Shown: one piece after another, positions 11,182-23,263 of the stretch | How positions within the stretch are numbered: the first letter of the stretch is position 1 | How the letters are laid out: every line of letters begins with the position of its first letter | Source: Datnioides undecimradiatus | Taxonomy: Eukaryota; Chordata; Actinopteri; Lobotiformes; Datnioididae | NCBI GenBank assembly: GCA_008933995.1 | Contig: WARS01000013.1 | Coordinates: 2,720,721 to 2,784,720 of the forward strand | Length of the DNA stretch: 64,000 nucleotides | Direction of reading: 5' to 3' | Notes under the pieces: generated by a model | The model's input: only the letters and a program-made list of their open reading frames with translations | Told to the model about the DNA's origin: nothing | The model's database searches: none | Program-made: the position numbers and the translations under genes

Positions 11182-12663
11182 TGAAAGAGGAGGGAGGAGG
11201 GATGTGTATTATATGAATATATAAGCAAACTTTAGAATACAAAGACCCAATTGTTTTTTCACTTTTAAAACAATTCTCTAGGCATCTCTCTAGTTTTGCA
11301 CTTTGCTCTGTACATATAGAACATTTGATGTATACTATACTTCCTGTCTGTCATAAACAAAGCATTTATGTTTAAATTTTCAGTCTTTAAGCTGAGCTGG
11401 TTGTAGCAGTCTGTATTGGACAAGATGATCGATGTTTGCATCTGTCTCTAAATACACAGGAAATAACTTTACTTCCCAAAATATGTTCTATTAAAAACAA
11501 AGTTTCAAACCAACTGGGGAAGTGAGATCTTCTGTAACATCAATGGCATTGACTTTGCACCACTGCTCCTAGATGAGACATGTGTTATTGTAGCCATACA
11601 GAGGATTATTTACCCCTGAATTATTATCATTTTACACTCTTTAAAACATCTGACATTAGGAATGTAAGAATAATATGAAGTTAATGTGGTGCCTGTTATT
11701 ATGCACTTCTTTTCAGAACACAAACAATTCTCTATGTTTACAAACTGTGATGATTTCTAAAACCATTTCATAACCTACTCTCCGTCGTCTACACTACAAG
11801 CATCCCTCTATGTAACCAGCCTCATTGTGGCACAGAGATTTATTTGTATAAGTCAACATTTGAATGGGTAAAAACATTTCAAGCACAATATGCTAAAATA
11901 TAAGATATATGTGATTGTTCATCCTGATTCAAATCATTTAGTTTGCTTACTGTATCATCGGTAACCTCATTTCAGCAAGTAAAACTGTTCACAGCGAGCT
12001 CTATCCAGAGTGGCAGGAATATTGTCTCTGGATAGATAAGTGACTTGTGAATTTTTAAAATCTAATATCCAACCAATTTCCTTTCACTTATTTGGATGGC
12101 AGCAGAAATGCTAGGCACTGATATCTCTGGGCAAATGAAACCATCACCGTTTGCATGAATGAAGTACTTCCCTTAGTGACGAGGCCAACTGTGCAGAAGC
12201 AAAACTGGCGGCACTGTTGGAAACGTGAGTGGTGTGTGAGCGGTAGCTATAAATGGCTAGGTGACTTTAGGCTTGCATCAAAAGGACAAAATTGCATTTC
12301 CACATACTGAGGCTTCCTGTTATTTTAATGCACCCATTAACAGATTTAATAGATGAAGAACAATACAAACATTAACCCTTGTGGCTTTCATCAGCACACT
12401 CTGTCATATGCAGCCTTTGTGACCCCACCAAACTGCTGCTATTCATCGCCTGATTAGTCACAGATGTAAAAGAAATACAGTAACAGTGTCAGCAGCAATT
12501 GTAGTTTATTTGTATTTGCTTTTGTACATTGTTGTATATCAGATACTGTAACACAGAGAGAGAAACAAATGAAATAACAAGGATTCATGTCAGCTCTTAC
12601 AGCATCACCTACATATTAACCTGGGCTCAAACTGTAAATGTAACGTGCATTGAGAAGCTGAGC

Positions 12664-12690
<27 letters not shown>
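11182..12690. other. adora3 3' UTR and spacer
   Basis: AT-rich sequence downstream of the adora3 stop codon. The first part is presumably 3' UTR, but no single polyadenylation site could be chosen. A 27-nt poly-A tract at 12664-12690 closes the stretch. No exon was recognised. Confidence 0.5.
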
Positions 12691-12691
<1 letters not shown>

Positions 12692-12695
<4 letters not shown>

Positions 12696-13200
12696 AAAAG
12701 GAACATACCTATCACTGAAACATGGCTATGATGTACCAGTTCCCATTCAATAAAATGAACAGAAATAAGGGAATTTAGCATTTAAAACATTTAGTGAAAT
12801 TTGGAAATAATTGGCAACATTTTATGTTGATAAATACATTTTATTTTGATAAATACTGGGTTACAAGCAAAAATTGGTTCATTAGGCTCAATTTCATTTA
12901 GTAAATGTTGACTGGACCTCTTTCCATTGGCTTCTTCCCAGCAGTGCAGGCTGGCACACTGAGTTGAGTCTCAGCACAACAACAGCAACACACAATATCA
13001 TGGCTCTGATGCCTCTTTGTCTCACTCAGGTCTGCCTTATACTGATATCACTGACAAATTACTCTGCGTCTCATCTACATGCTGCTGTCTGAGAGGGTAC
13101 AGTGCACATTACACTGAGCTAAATGTTAAGCCTTGCTGTTTGCTTATCACACAGACTGCTGTGCACAGTTCCCAAATTAGAGTAAACTCCAGAAGTCAAT
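12692..13200 (-). pseudogene. Decayed copy of the lipocalin promoter, exon 1 and exon 2
   Basis: On the minus strand, about 12915-13000 aligns with lipocalin exon 1 from the start codon through 'gtgtgccagcctgc'. It also matches upstream sequence, including 'cttatactgata'. The copy has lost about 10 bp in the signal-peptide/mature region, which shifts the frame, and the splice donor GT after 'gtccag' is destroyed. At about 12719-12750 an exon 2 remnant still reads NWYIIAM (the lipocalin G-x-W region), then hits a stop within a few codons. Similarity extends to about 13200 in the former promoter. It is therefore a truncated, non-functional duplicate separated from the live gene by adora3. Confidence 0.75.
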
Positions 13201-13300
13201 GGAGATTTCATGTCTAACAACAATCTAATAACTATGTCGAGTGTCCTGAGTTAATAATAATAATCGACTAGACGTAAATCATGAGCAGCAACCACCTCTT

Positions 13301-13990
13301 TATTCTTTCTCACAGGTGTCAATATGGAGACTCCACCCTGAAACAGGGGCATGCTATCATCACGCTCCACCCCTGTGCAGAAAAAAGTTTGAAGTTCAGG
13401 GTGAGTAGATCCTTTAGATGGAAAAGTGTGTTGCCAGCAGGTGAGGAACCAGGCAGAAAGTCACTGAAATGTCACTGAAAAGCTCAGTGTATCCAACATC
13501 TGACAATTTACTGTACAGAAGTTGGTTTAATTCTTCATAGGAGGGTTGTTCCACAGGGCAAAGAACCAACATACAAAAATCTGCACCTATCCTTAACACA
13601 GAAGCCTCTTATATTAAGCTCTCAGTGCCTTCCACCACTGCTCAAATATGACATGCAAGGTGAGTAACACTGTCCATGCCAGTAGTGTTTTCATTAAATG
13701 TCATGTTGCCATGGGCCCTCGGGCAGAAGAGCTGGTGCTTGGGGCTCAGCTCCAGCTGCCAACTGTTTCCCTGATGGCTGGTTCCCTGCTGCCAGGGTCC
13801 TGGCATACTAGGGCTCCTGCCTTCAGGTGGTTTTGGGGTGGACGATATTCCTGAGTCCTGATTGTGGCTACATGAGCGGTGACACCCAACCTTTAAGACC
13901 GAATCCAGGCTGGCGAGAGGATGCTGAAACAGTTCCTTCCTCTTTGCAACAGCTCCACAAGCTATAACCAGGACAAAGCACACGAGCTGT
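13301..13990 (+). other. Cluster of exon-like segments, gene not recognised
   Basis: Three strong plus-strand donors (GTGAGT at 13401, 13661 and 13991) each follow a segment with a plausible acceptor. The acceptors are 'ttctttctcacag' ending at about 13316, 'aagctctcag' at about 13627, and either 'ggcag' at about 13724 or 'tgccttcag' at about 13826. Segments 13317-13400 and 13628-13660 can be joined in phase to a third that stops at about 13852. The peptide is short, Cys-containing and unlike anything I know. A 113-codon open frame also runs on the minus strand (13642-13983) without an ATG. The call is weak: this could be a decayed gene, UTR exons or chance. Confidence 0.2.
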
Positions 13991-14559
13991 GTGAGTATAC
14001 TATTTCAATATGGCTCACAGTGCTTTAAAACAAAGAAATTTAATGCACAAAATGTTTCATATTAAAAAGAAATCAAATGAATATCAAGAGACAGATATAA
14101 TGATATTTAAATCCTACAAAACGAGACATATAATAGTTATAATAGTTAAAAATATTGCAGTTTAATAAAAGGTTATAAAACAAAAGATACACAGAAACTG
14201 GGATAGGCCGCTGTATTTAATGGAAAATAGGGAAAGTAACCCTAATAATCACAGTAGTATAAGATAAAACAGAATTTCATGGATGTGACTGTGGGTATGA
14301 GGATGAGTGTGCAGTGATCTGGAGGTCTGGAAAGTCTGGCTGCTGTGATGTGCTCTGTTTAAACTGGTATTACTTCTTTCTGAAACAGATAGGAAGGAGG
14401 GAAATCTGTTGCCAATTACCCTTCACATGGCAAAGGGGCCCCTCGTGTCCCCCACTTGACACGGCTTTGTGCCGCTTCTGTGACTTTATCAGCATTTGCG
14501 GTCTATGCCAAGGGAAGATAACGGATGCGGGTTTGCAGACTGAGGCTGGCTGATGATCG

Positions 14560-15240
14560 CTGGTAATTTGTAACTTATCGGTGGTTAACATGTAACAGAC
14601 AGATGTTTAACGTGAGGGGCAGTCAGGGGTTATAGTGAGTTGCACTGTGTCCTCTCAGGCTGTCTTTATCTTTACTGTTTGGCCGTACTTCGACCCGACA
14701 TAAAAGTAAAACCGGGTCTTTAAAGATGACATTTTGAGGCGCCGCAGGGGACCGTGCTGCTGCTCCGTACTCACCACTCTCACAGGCTCTCAGTCACGTA
14801 AGACACCGCCAACTTTCGTTCAAAATTCACATTACACAATGCAGCTAGTGGGCATGGGCTGCACAGTGTATAGGTGTGTGTGTGTGTGTGTGTAAATAAG
14901 TTCAACGCACAAAGATAGTAATTTAGTACAAGCTGCAGGCCTGTGCTAAAGTTAGGTTTGCTAGCTTGCTGTAACAACAGAGTTAGCTTTACGGTTCTAC
15001 GGGGTTTCCGGATCAGTCGGAGCTGACTGCGTGTGACCGTGTGGTACTGGTGGTTTAGCTACTTTCAGGTTAGCATGTGATGACCTAGATGCAGAGACCG
15101 TGTTATCAACGTGAAGGCTCGCACAGGAGACGCTGCTGTCACCTCCTGCTACTGCAGACTGGATATATGTATAACATTCCACATTATATTCAACTGTTTC
15201 TTGTCACTATGAGCGTACCATATAGCCATAACGACGCTTT
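14560..15240 (+). promoter_or_regulatory. CpG-rich stretch, candidate promoter and 5' UTR of the NAT8-like gene
   Basis: This region is richer in CpG than its surroundings and contains a plus-strand donor (CTCAGTCAC|GTAAGA at about 14798). That donor could join a non-coding first exon to the acceptor at 15911, just upstream of the NAT8-like coding exon. A minus-strand donor (GTGAGTACGG near 14770) is also present, so the direction of transcription is not certain. A short (GT)n run is at about 14875-14893. Confidence 0.35.
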
Positions 15241-15339
15241 GACCGTCTACAGTTATGATATCACGTAGCAACAAGTCATTCTTCCGGGGACAGGTGACGT
15301 CACGCTTGGCATTCGTGTGTATTGGGCTCTCAGTTTTCC

Positions 15340-15498
15340 AAATATCCACAAGTGCATTTCTGTCATCCAGAATGAACATTGTGCATTTCTGCAGTGTCAT
15401 TCTTATAATGGAAAAACTATATGGAAAAAAAGCGATGACCATATTGGATATGTGCAACTGCTCTTTAATGGTGGCCATGTGTGTGACTATTCTGGCCA
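15340..15498 (+). other. Possible orphan exon with Ig-like residue pattern
   Basis: The acceptor 'gggctctcag' and the donor CCA|GTAAAG bound about 159 nt open in one frame. That frame contains CAFLQCHSYNGKTIWKK and LLFNGGHVCDYSG. The Cys, Trp and Cys spacing vaguely recalls an immunoglobulin-type domain. No partner exon was found. It may be part of a decayed gene, or chance. Confidence 0.2.
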
Positions 15499-15923
15499 GT
15501 AAAGGAGGAGCTAATTACTCTTTACTACTTGACTGATTTTAGCTACGTTAAGTATTCATTTCAGTCTGTAAAAAGTGGTCGCTAGTGGCTAGAGTTATCA
15601 AGTAAGTGTGGAGTAAAGCACAGAATATCAAGACAAAAGAATGATAATAACTATATTAATACTAAATCCAAGTCACTCTGGTTCAGTGCCGTGTAATACA
15701 CCTGATAAATAAAGGAACTGGAAGATTTAAACTGTAGTGTGGGAACTCAATGTGGGCATTTTTCACAATGTGGGGACTTCTCATGGACAAACAGGTTCAT
15801 TTCACAAATAATCAGCAGATAGAATGAAAATAATAACTAGTTGCAGCACTAAAGAGCTTAATTTAGTGTAACACATATTTAACATGTGAATCCTATTTTA
15901 TTTTCCTGCAGTTCCTTTCCATC

Positions 15924-16595
15924 ATGCAGCTGGTGATCCGCCGGTACCGTCCCTCAGACAAGGACACAGTGCTCAGGCTGTTCAGCAGTGGGATCCTGGA
16001 GCACATCCGTCCATGCTTCTTCAATGCCATGAGGAGCCCGGTCTACCTCGCTGTCACGCTCGCTCTGTGCGTAGCTGGCTATGTCGTTGGCTCTGTGTTA
16101 GGGGCTGTGGTGGTACCAGGCGTCTGGGTGGGTCTCGTCTATTACTGCTGTCATGAGCTGTATGCCAGCTTCGCCAGGGAGAGGCTCTGCACAGACATGC
16201 AGGACATCCCTGGGAACTATCTGAGCAGACCGAATGACTGTTTCTGGGTGGCAGAGGCTGAGGTTGACGGGAGGGCCCAGGTTTTAGGTATGGTGGCTGT
16301 AGTGGCCAAACAAAGCGGGACAGAAAAATACGGGGAACTGTTCAGGATGATCATCTCACCGCTGTCGAGACGGATGGGCCTGGGCGTCCGAATGGCTCAG
16401 ACCGTGGTCGACTTCTGTAAGGAACGAGGCTTCCCCGCAGTACTTCTTGAAACTAGCTCCACTCAGACTGCTGCTGTGGCCCTGTACAAGAAACTGGGGT
16501 TCATTCATGTTCGCTCACACACTGAAACAGAGGCTTCATCTTGGATTGTAAAGATAGCCAAGGTCAAAATTATAAGAATGAAAAAACTTCTCTAG
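15924..16595 (+). CDS. nat8: NAT8/camello-type membrane-bound N-acetyltransferase
   Basis: One uninterrupted coding exon of 223 residues. A good acceptor (tttattttcctgcag) lies 13 nt upstream of the ATG, so there is a spliced 5' UTR, as is usual in this family. Residues about 39-75 form a long hydrophobic stretch that anchors NAT8 proteins in ER/Golgi membranes. Residues about 105-195 are the GNAT acetyltransferase fold. Motif A, which holds acetyl-CoA, is seen at 149-154 (RRMGLG), followed by the conserved LETSSTQxxAxxLYKKLGF block (175-193). Mammalian NAT8 acetylates cysteine S-conjugates, and related camello proteins act in development. Which of these applies here cannot be told from sequence. 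Fish usually carry several such genes, so orthology is only to the family. AATAAA at 16950 is a likely polyadenylation signal. Confidence 0.85.
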   Translation: MQLVIRRYRPSDKDTVLRLFSSGILEHIRPCFFNAMRSPVYLAVTLALCVAGYVVGSVLGAVVVPGVWVGLVYYCCHELYASFARERLCTDMQDIPGNYLSRPNDCFWVAEAEVDGRAQVLGMVAVVAKQSGTEKYGELFRMIISPLSRRMGLGVRMAQTVVDFCKERGFPAVLLETSSTQTAAVALYKKLGFIHVRSHTETEASSWIVKIAKVKIIRMKKLL

Positions 16596-16949
16596 TCCTG
16601 AAATGACGCTGATCAGCTCCTGCGATATTCCTCTTGTGATCCTCTTTATCAGTGATTTAAGCTTTTCCATCCATTATACTTGACTGAAGCCAGAATATTG
16701 TAAGCTATGTCTCATGAACACACTTACTGTTTTACACTGTTTTAACAACAAACCACTAAGTCTCAGGTAGAGCAAACATGCACTGCTAGAGCGGCTGATC
16801 CAAGCAGGGCACGCTGTTGCTCCTGCAAGCTCATTGGACCAAATTACACTGACAGTTGTACTGTTGTTACTTTTTTTGTAAGGAAAACTATGAAAACTTG
16901 TATCAACTGCTACTATTTTTGATGACGTTTCACTGTTGTACACACAAGA

Positions 16950-16955
16950 AATAAA
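16950..16955 (+). terminator. Polyadenylation signal AATAAA of the NAT8-like gene
   Basis: AATAAA lies 355 nt past the stop codon on the coding strand. It is the first canonical signal downstream of the stop. Confidence 0.55.
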
Positions 16956-16974
16956 CCGCAGCACTTAATCCAGC

Positions 16975-17676
16975 ACTCGTATCCTTTGACAGCAACCGTT
17001 TAAAGGCTTGAAACAAAAGTCGAGCACTGTGCAGGTGCTGATTTTGGTTCCAGGAGCACCTGTTTGGGTGCGTGGGGCATTTTAAGTTGGCAAACAGCAG
17101 TTTTTTAATGATTAGATTAGCTTAAGAGTGAGTCATTCCATCGATCTTGGCTGCAAGTGTTTTTACCTTGGGCCTCTTTCACAGCAGATATTTGGACCTG
17201 TCATAGGAAGAAAAGCGCAGGTCTTATTAAAACCTCTAACAGTGACTCTGATCTATTCTAGTACATCCTGGCTGTGAGGCAGCACAATAAATAGACCCTG
17301 AAACTGACGCCCGGTCAGTAATTGTATACTTGAAACCAGTGTTTCTCTTCCTTGTGAAAACATCTGATCTGTTTATGAAGTGACAAATGTGAAGCGAAAA
17401 ACAATGTTTTCGGCTTATGTATCTGCAGGTAAAATACAACAGATCTCACTTGTCCTCACACACAGTTCCTCAAAAAATCCTAGTTTATTATGCAGACAAC
17501 GGTCTCCTAACGATTGGTTATCAGTCAGTCTTGCACAAGCGTGTCATTTTCAAAATTCAAATTCATTAATTTCAAATCATAACAAACATCTCAAACCACT
17601 CACACCACGAACAGCCCTGATTTAGCTTGGAGTCGCTTCAGTCAGGAGGGGAAGGCTCGTTGATTGTAAGCAATAA
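16975..17676. other. Spacer, no gene seen
   Basis: No supported exon. Short open frames on both strands show no recognisable domain or paired splice sites. Confidence 0.45.
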
Positions 17677-17690
17677 ACAGCAGAGGGCGC
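17677..17690 (+). promoter_or_regulatory. CTCF-like motif (ACAGCAGAGGGCGC)
   Basis: It matches 13 of 14 positions of the CTCF core CCASYAGRKGGCRS. It lies at the boundary between the left-hand genes and the gene-poor 20-kb stretch. Binding is an inference. Confidence 0.4.
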
Positions 17691-18280
17691 CACCAGTCTA
17701 AGTAACGCTGACGAGCTTCTCTGTAGTGGTTTGTACAGCATTTACAGGACGTGATTATGGCTCATTTAAAACATCTGTAACACATAAGTATTACTGCAGT
17801 CAGAGCACTAAATGATGTGCAGATTTTACAGACAAAATATATAAACATCCTGTGATATATTGCTATAGATAAAACTACCCAACAGTATCCGGTATAAATT
17901 TAAGTTAGATTACATTATACAACATTATAAAACTAGTCTTAGCTCGGCCATTAGCATTCTGCTAACACAGGTATAATGATCCTTTCATATAAAACAACAA
18001 TAATGAGTAACGTCACTTAATATTACATTTTTATACATCAGTTCATTTTGATGACAATACTTCAGAACTAAATTTCCTGGAAGACTTTTACATGTCCCTG
18101 GTTTTTACACAATGGCACCAATAATGAGTAAAAAGATCAAAGTACTCGAATACTTCCCCCACTGACCTGTGACAGGTGCAGTAGTAAGAATATAAATAGT
18201 GAACTGCCGATGATGAGCAGTGGTGGAATGTGACAATATACAGTTACTCAAGTACTGTGTCACTTGTACTTGAGTATTTC

Positions 18281-18281
<1 letters not shown>

Positions 18282-18329
<48 letters not shown>
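18282..18329. repeat. (ATT)n microsatellite
   Basis: About 16 uninterrupted ATT units, which create a poly-Tyr open frame that is not a gene. Confidence 0.95.
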
Positions 18330-18681
18330 TGCAGTATTTTATGCAGCATTGCGCTTGCTTCACATTTCAGAGTGAAATGTACTTTTTAGTTGACCACATG
18401 TACTTGATCACTGTCCCTCACAGACTCAGATCTATATGTATATATGCATATAATAGAGCATTTCTATGAAGTGTTATTACTAGTTTTACTCAAATAAGTA
18501 CTTTTTCACCACTGTCAATGTGATCCATGCAGCTCTTCAGTGCCCAGAGAATATTGTGGTTATTATGTACTGTGTGATATTACATTCTGCCACTGGGAGG
18601 AGCCAGATGTTTGAATTCCTAAGGATGCTAGCAGTAGTTTCAGATGCAACACCTTAAAATTTCGTTTTAGGTAGAATCCCC

Positions 18682-18725
18682 CTGTCAGGTTTTACATAAT
18701 AACAATTATTGGACAAACCTGACAG
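18682..18725. repeat. Perfect 11-bp inverted repeat
   Basis: The arms CTGTCAGGTTT (18682-18692) and AAACCTGACAG (18715-18725) enclose an AT-rich 22-nt spacer. It could be a terminal repeat of a small mobile-element relic or a chance hairpin. Confidence 0.6.
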
Positions 18726-18926
18726 AAATGAATATACAGGGAATAAGAGGGTGTTTCCCCTACATGATCCATGTGTTTCTTCCCAATGACCCTGCATTTC
18801 AGGTCCAGACGTGGACCATGTGGAGAAAAGATACTGCAGAGGCGCACAAAGTGTTTATAGTTACAGTTTTTATAGATAGATAGAACAACCCAAACTGCCC
18901 CCACCTCCCAGAGTTACTGCATTAAA

Positions 18927-18981
<55 letters not shown>
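18927..18981. repeat. (AC)n microsatellite
   Basis: About 27 AC units with one GC interruption at 18951. Confidence 0.95.
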
Positions 18982-18983
<2 letters not shown>

Positions 18984-21900
18984 ATGTTATACTGACCCAC
19001 ATGTGTACAGTATTAAGGTGCAGATGGCTCCTGTGTGGTAGTGGACATTTGAATGACAACAGTCACTCCGAGTCAGTTAATAATACTGCTGTACCTTTAA
19101 AAGCAAAAAAAAACCAAACATGCTCTCGAAGAACATAAACATCAATTTTTAATTTTACTGAGTGGAGGAGAGTAGCATTTACCTAACTGCTGCACAGTTT
19201 TACTTCATATTTGAGATCATTTTACTTTTGCTCCACATTTCTGTGGGAAACCTTGTAGTTTTTACTCCACTCCTTGCCTCCTAGTCTTAGTAACTAGTTA
19301 CTTTCCATGCTTATTTTTAATCAGTTCATACTTTTGATACAGTTGATACAATTACTGACAACAATGTGCTTTTACTTAAGTTATATTTTAAATTACTTAG
19401 TTACTATATTTTAGGTTATTTTAAGATATTTTAACATATTGTAAGTTACTAAGCTGTTACTTGTAATGGATAACTTTTATACCCTAGTTTTCGAAACAGT
19501 TCAACCTTCATGCTCCTGAAGCCAACAGCTGAATGGCTTAGTTATGTCTGGTCAACCAAGTAGGTGCGGTTTCCAGGTCTGTTTTCAGATCAGCAGGACC
19601 TGTAACTTCCTCCTGCCCATAGGTGGTACTATGACAATGCATCATCGTGACTGTGTGTGCTAAAAGATTACTTCAAAATCACTGCCTTTCTGTTGGGTGC
19701 GGGGTTTGGCTCCCAGAGGCACTGTTGTAATCCTGGGGCTGTTATGGATGCTTACCCAACGTGGCACATTTTCGTGAAACTGGGTGTTTTCCTTTGTTTT
19801 CAGTGTTATGGGGGGCAACTTGCCCCGCCCATGTGCTGTGTTAACGTAAAATACTTCATTTTTCACCATTTCTGACATGTGTGCAAAGTTTCATGACTCT
19901 TTAAGCACCTTTAGCCCCTTGAAATGGGAGCTTTGTTATGAATATTAATAGTAATAATAAGCAGAACAGTTTCAAGAGGTGCTCAGCCCCTAATGAGTGC
20001 AATGTTCTGTCCACTTTGTCCACTCAGGCACAGACACAGGTTTTCTCCCTGTCCATCTCTCTGATCTGTCAAAGCCCCCTCTTTACATCCTTGTACCCAC
20101 AAAAGCAACACATGACACTTGTTTTGAGTTCATCGCTACACACATTTCAGGTGAATGACACTTGGCAGCTCTCCAAAGCAAAGAGCGTGATTGAGAAACC
20201 TGAGGTGAAGTTACTCCTGCCTGTGTTATAACACTTGGCAGTGTTTTTGTGTGCTCTATCTGTCCGTCAAAGGCTTTGAGTTCAACACTTGTGAAAAAGC
20301 CAAACAAGATGGCAATATTGAATCTGTGTCAGTTGTAGAACAGGCTGAGGGGACAAACACGTCAAGGTTTGTACTGTTAAAGTATACGCATGAGAGTCAA
20401 CATACAGCATGTGTACACTGTGTGTTATATTATCCAAAGAGGAGGAAAAACTGTTTTCACACATTGACAGATGTGTCAGAGCTACAGAAACCATTTACTG
20501 TACATGTTTACATTCAAATTCTTAAATGAAGCGGACGCCAGAGGGAGGAAAGATCCCAAAAACAAGAACAAAGACGAAGTGTCAGGGATGATCGGAGCCC
20601 ATGGGCAGCATGAACGGTCTAAACTAAAGCATTAATTGTAATGAAAATCATGAGAAACAATAATCTCTGAGTAAATCATAAATTAAATAAACTAACACTA
20701 CAAATAAAAACACTGTGCTTTGATTTTATTTTCTTTAAAAAGATTTGATTAAAAGAGATTTTTTAAATTTGTCACTCAGAAAAAGGCAAAGGATAATAAC
20801 AAATCTGTGTTCATTAAGAAAAAGCTTTTTAAAGAGGGAAGAAAATCTTAACAATATCTGTTTTAACCTTTGTGTTGTCTTCCAATCGACCATGCAACTT
20901 TGGTCCTCTCAGGTTAATATTGACCTGTTCTGGTAGAGCCGTTTGAAAAGCATGAAATATAAAATTATCACCCATTTTCTGTGTTGCACCATTTTGGTCG
21001 AGCTCATAACTACACGTTTCAAAAATAATTTTAGTCATCAATGTTCAACCATTTGATTTTCAAGCGATTACACGAAATAAAACCATATTGTACAGTGGAG
21101 ACAGAATGCAGACGAGGGCTGGTGCGTCCAAACTGACAACAGGAGCTTTACATCTTGACTGAGGTGTCAAAATAAAAGCTATAAAAGGACGGGTGATGTG
21201 CAGAAAGAAATGATGAAAGTGACTCCCCCCTCAAACACTGAACCAGCCAATAGCGGCCCTCCAAAGGCCATGCATCAGACGCGCATCACAGTATTGATCA
21301 GTGTTTAGTTCACACTGCAATCAAACTTTCAGAAAGCCCGACACTGACGGCATGATTACATTCAAATGTTTTAATTTTTCCCATCATCACCTGATAATTT
21401 AATGAAATTAGAAACCATGGAGAATGGCTAAATTGAGGACTATGGCTCATTTACATGGTTTGACAAAGTTCCTCTTTACACTTGGGTTGACACATGGTGA
21501 GATCCTGTTGCTGAGTTAAAGAAGACTATAGATATATGTTTATATTCTGTTCAGTGCAATTTCATTCTTTCATTCCTAATGTGTTATTGTTTACATCTGT
21601 AATTACTGTCTGGATCAGCATTTAAACTTAAAATATGTAACTGTGTGCATCTCTCAGCCACACAGTAACACAGCATTATATATGTTAAAACATGGTGGTG
21701 TTTTAAGACGCTTTGATACAGAACTGTTACATGAATGCACCTTGAATATAGCGGCAATGGAGAAATGAATTCAGTTAGACTGTGAGATGCATCCAGGGAA
21801 GATCCAGGGGGAAGCTTACAACTAAAACTGAGCTGCTGAGACTAATTAAACACAGTGAAAAGTATCAATAAGGAAACTTTCCCAGATTCATGAGTCAAAG

Positions 21901-22600
21901 GTACTAACAGGCTTCTTCCGATAGACGAGGTGGTTACGCAGCCGCGGCTCCGATCAGAGGTGAAGCTGCTCACTTTGTTCACATTATGATTGACACGCCA
22001 CACCCCAGAGACAACAGCGAGCAGTCTTCGCACCCAAATTTGTCACCCACCAGTCTGAACTGGATCAGGTCTTGTTTGATCGCTTCCAGGAGCTCTGTCT
22101 GACACTTCGGCTTGTTGAGAAGACATGTTCACAAAATATGTATAGGGTGAAATCTGGACACAGCTGCACGTAGCCAGATGATACGTGTATTGATGCTCAA
22201 ACCCTCAACAAGTAAAGCAGACCGACACTGAAAATGGAAATAGAAGCAGAAATGTGCTTCGCTGATGAGCGTGTGGATCAATCATGATGGACGGAGCTGA
22301 AATGGGATGTTTGGTTTCACTGGTATTTGGCTTTGGGCATTGCTGTCGTTGAGTTCATCACTCTGTCTTGTAAAGGGTTATGTAAATGTGACAGTTATGA
22401 TATCTTGGAAACACTCGTCTCAGGTCCTCTTGCAGTTGTCAGCTATCTTCAAACGATGACCCGTAAAGATGAAAACATGGACAGAAAGGAGTTTTTTATT
22501 ATTCTCTGTGATGGAAATGGACAGTTATATACTCTTATGTTTACTTAATCTATAAATTGCAAATGTAAAATGTAATGTCATTTAATAAATAAAGGTAATA

Positions 22601-22690
22601 AAGGTCCCTGGTCAGATTTAAACCAGGGACCTTGCATTTATATGGCGTGCACCTGAACCACAGGGTCACAGGACATCCCATAATTTATAC
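22601..22690 (-). repeat. Hairpin and possible tRNA-derived SINE relic
   Basis: The arms AAGGTCCCTGGT (22601-22612) and ACCAGGGACCTT (22622-22633) are perfectly complementary around a 9-nt loop. Read on the minus strand, the loop (GGTTTAAATCTGACC) resembles a degenerate tRNA B box and T arm. An upstream 'TGGTTCAGGTG' is A-box-like. This suggests a decayed tRNA or tRNA-derived SINE. Confidence 0.4.
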
Positions 22691-23056
22691 ATTTGTCTGC
22701 ATCAAGGTAATAATACTCCAGATTAAAATTCAGTGCTCATCAACTTGTAGAAACATCCAGACTGACGGGATGTTTCACTCTAATCTGATTTTTTTGCGTG
22801 TGTGTGTGTTGTCTCATCTTTACGGTGCAGGCCAGACATTGGCACAGTTGCCTCGCCATCTGATCTCAGGTCAGCAGATACGGAAAACAAACACACAGAC
22901 ACTTCCAGCTTCCAGCCTCCATCCTTCAGGTGAAATATCGAAATCTTAACATTGCGAGGGTCAAGAGTTATTTGGCCGAAGGAGCCTTGTGTGTATGAAT
23001 CTGCTGTTTTGTTCAGTGTCATGCTGCATTATCTTACCCAACTGACAAACACTTGT

Positions 23057-23063
23057 ACACACA

Positions 23064-23108
<45 letters not shown>

Positions 23109-23208
23109 TTGCACGTGTCCAACAAACAGAACATGGTTTCATAACAAGCTTCTAGTTGCCCTGGCAAAAACCTCTCCAATTGCACAAAACTGGAGGACAA
23201 ATGCCTAG

Positions 23209-23262
<54 letters not shown>
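23057..23262. repeat. Two (CA)n microsatellites 105 bp apart
   Basis: CA arrays at 23057-23105 and 23211-23262 flank unique sequence. The poly-Cys-Val frame on the minus strand is an artefact of these arrays. Confidence 0.95.

Positions 23263-23263
<1 letters not shown>

Noticed and set aside
18230-18469. Frame with a poly-Tyr run
   Set aside because: It is the translation of an (ATT)n microsatellite.
22961-23260. Minus-strand frame with long Cys-Val runs
   Set aside because: It is the translation of two (CA)n microsatellites.
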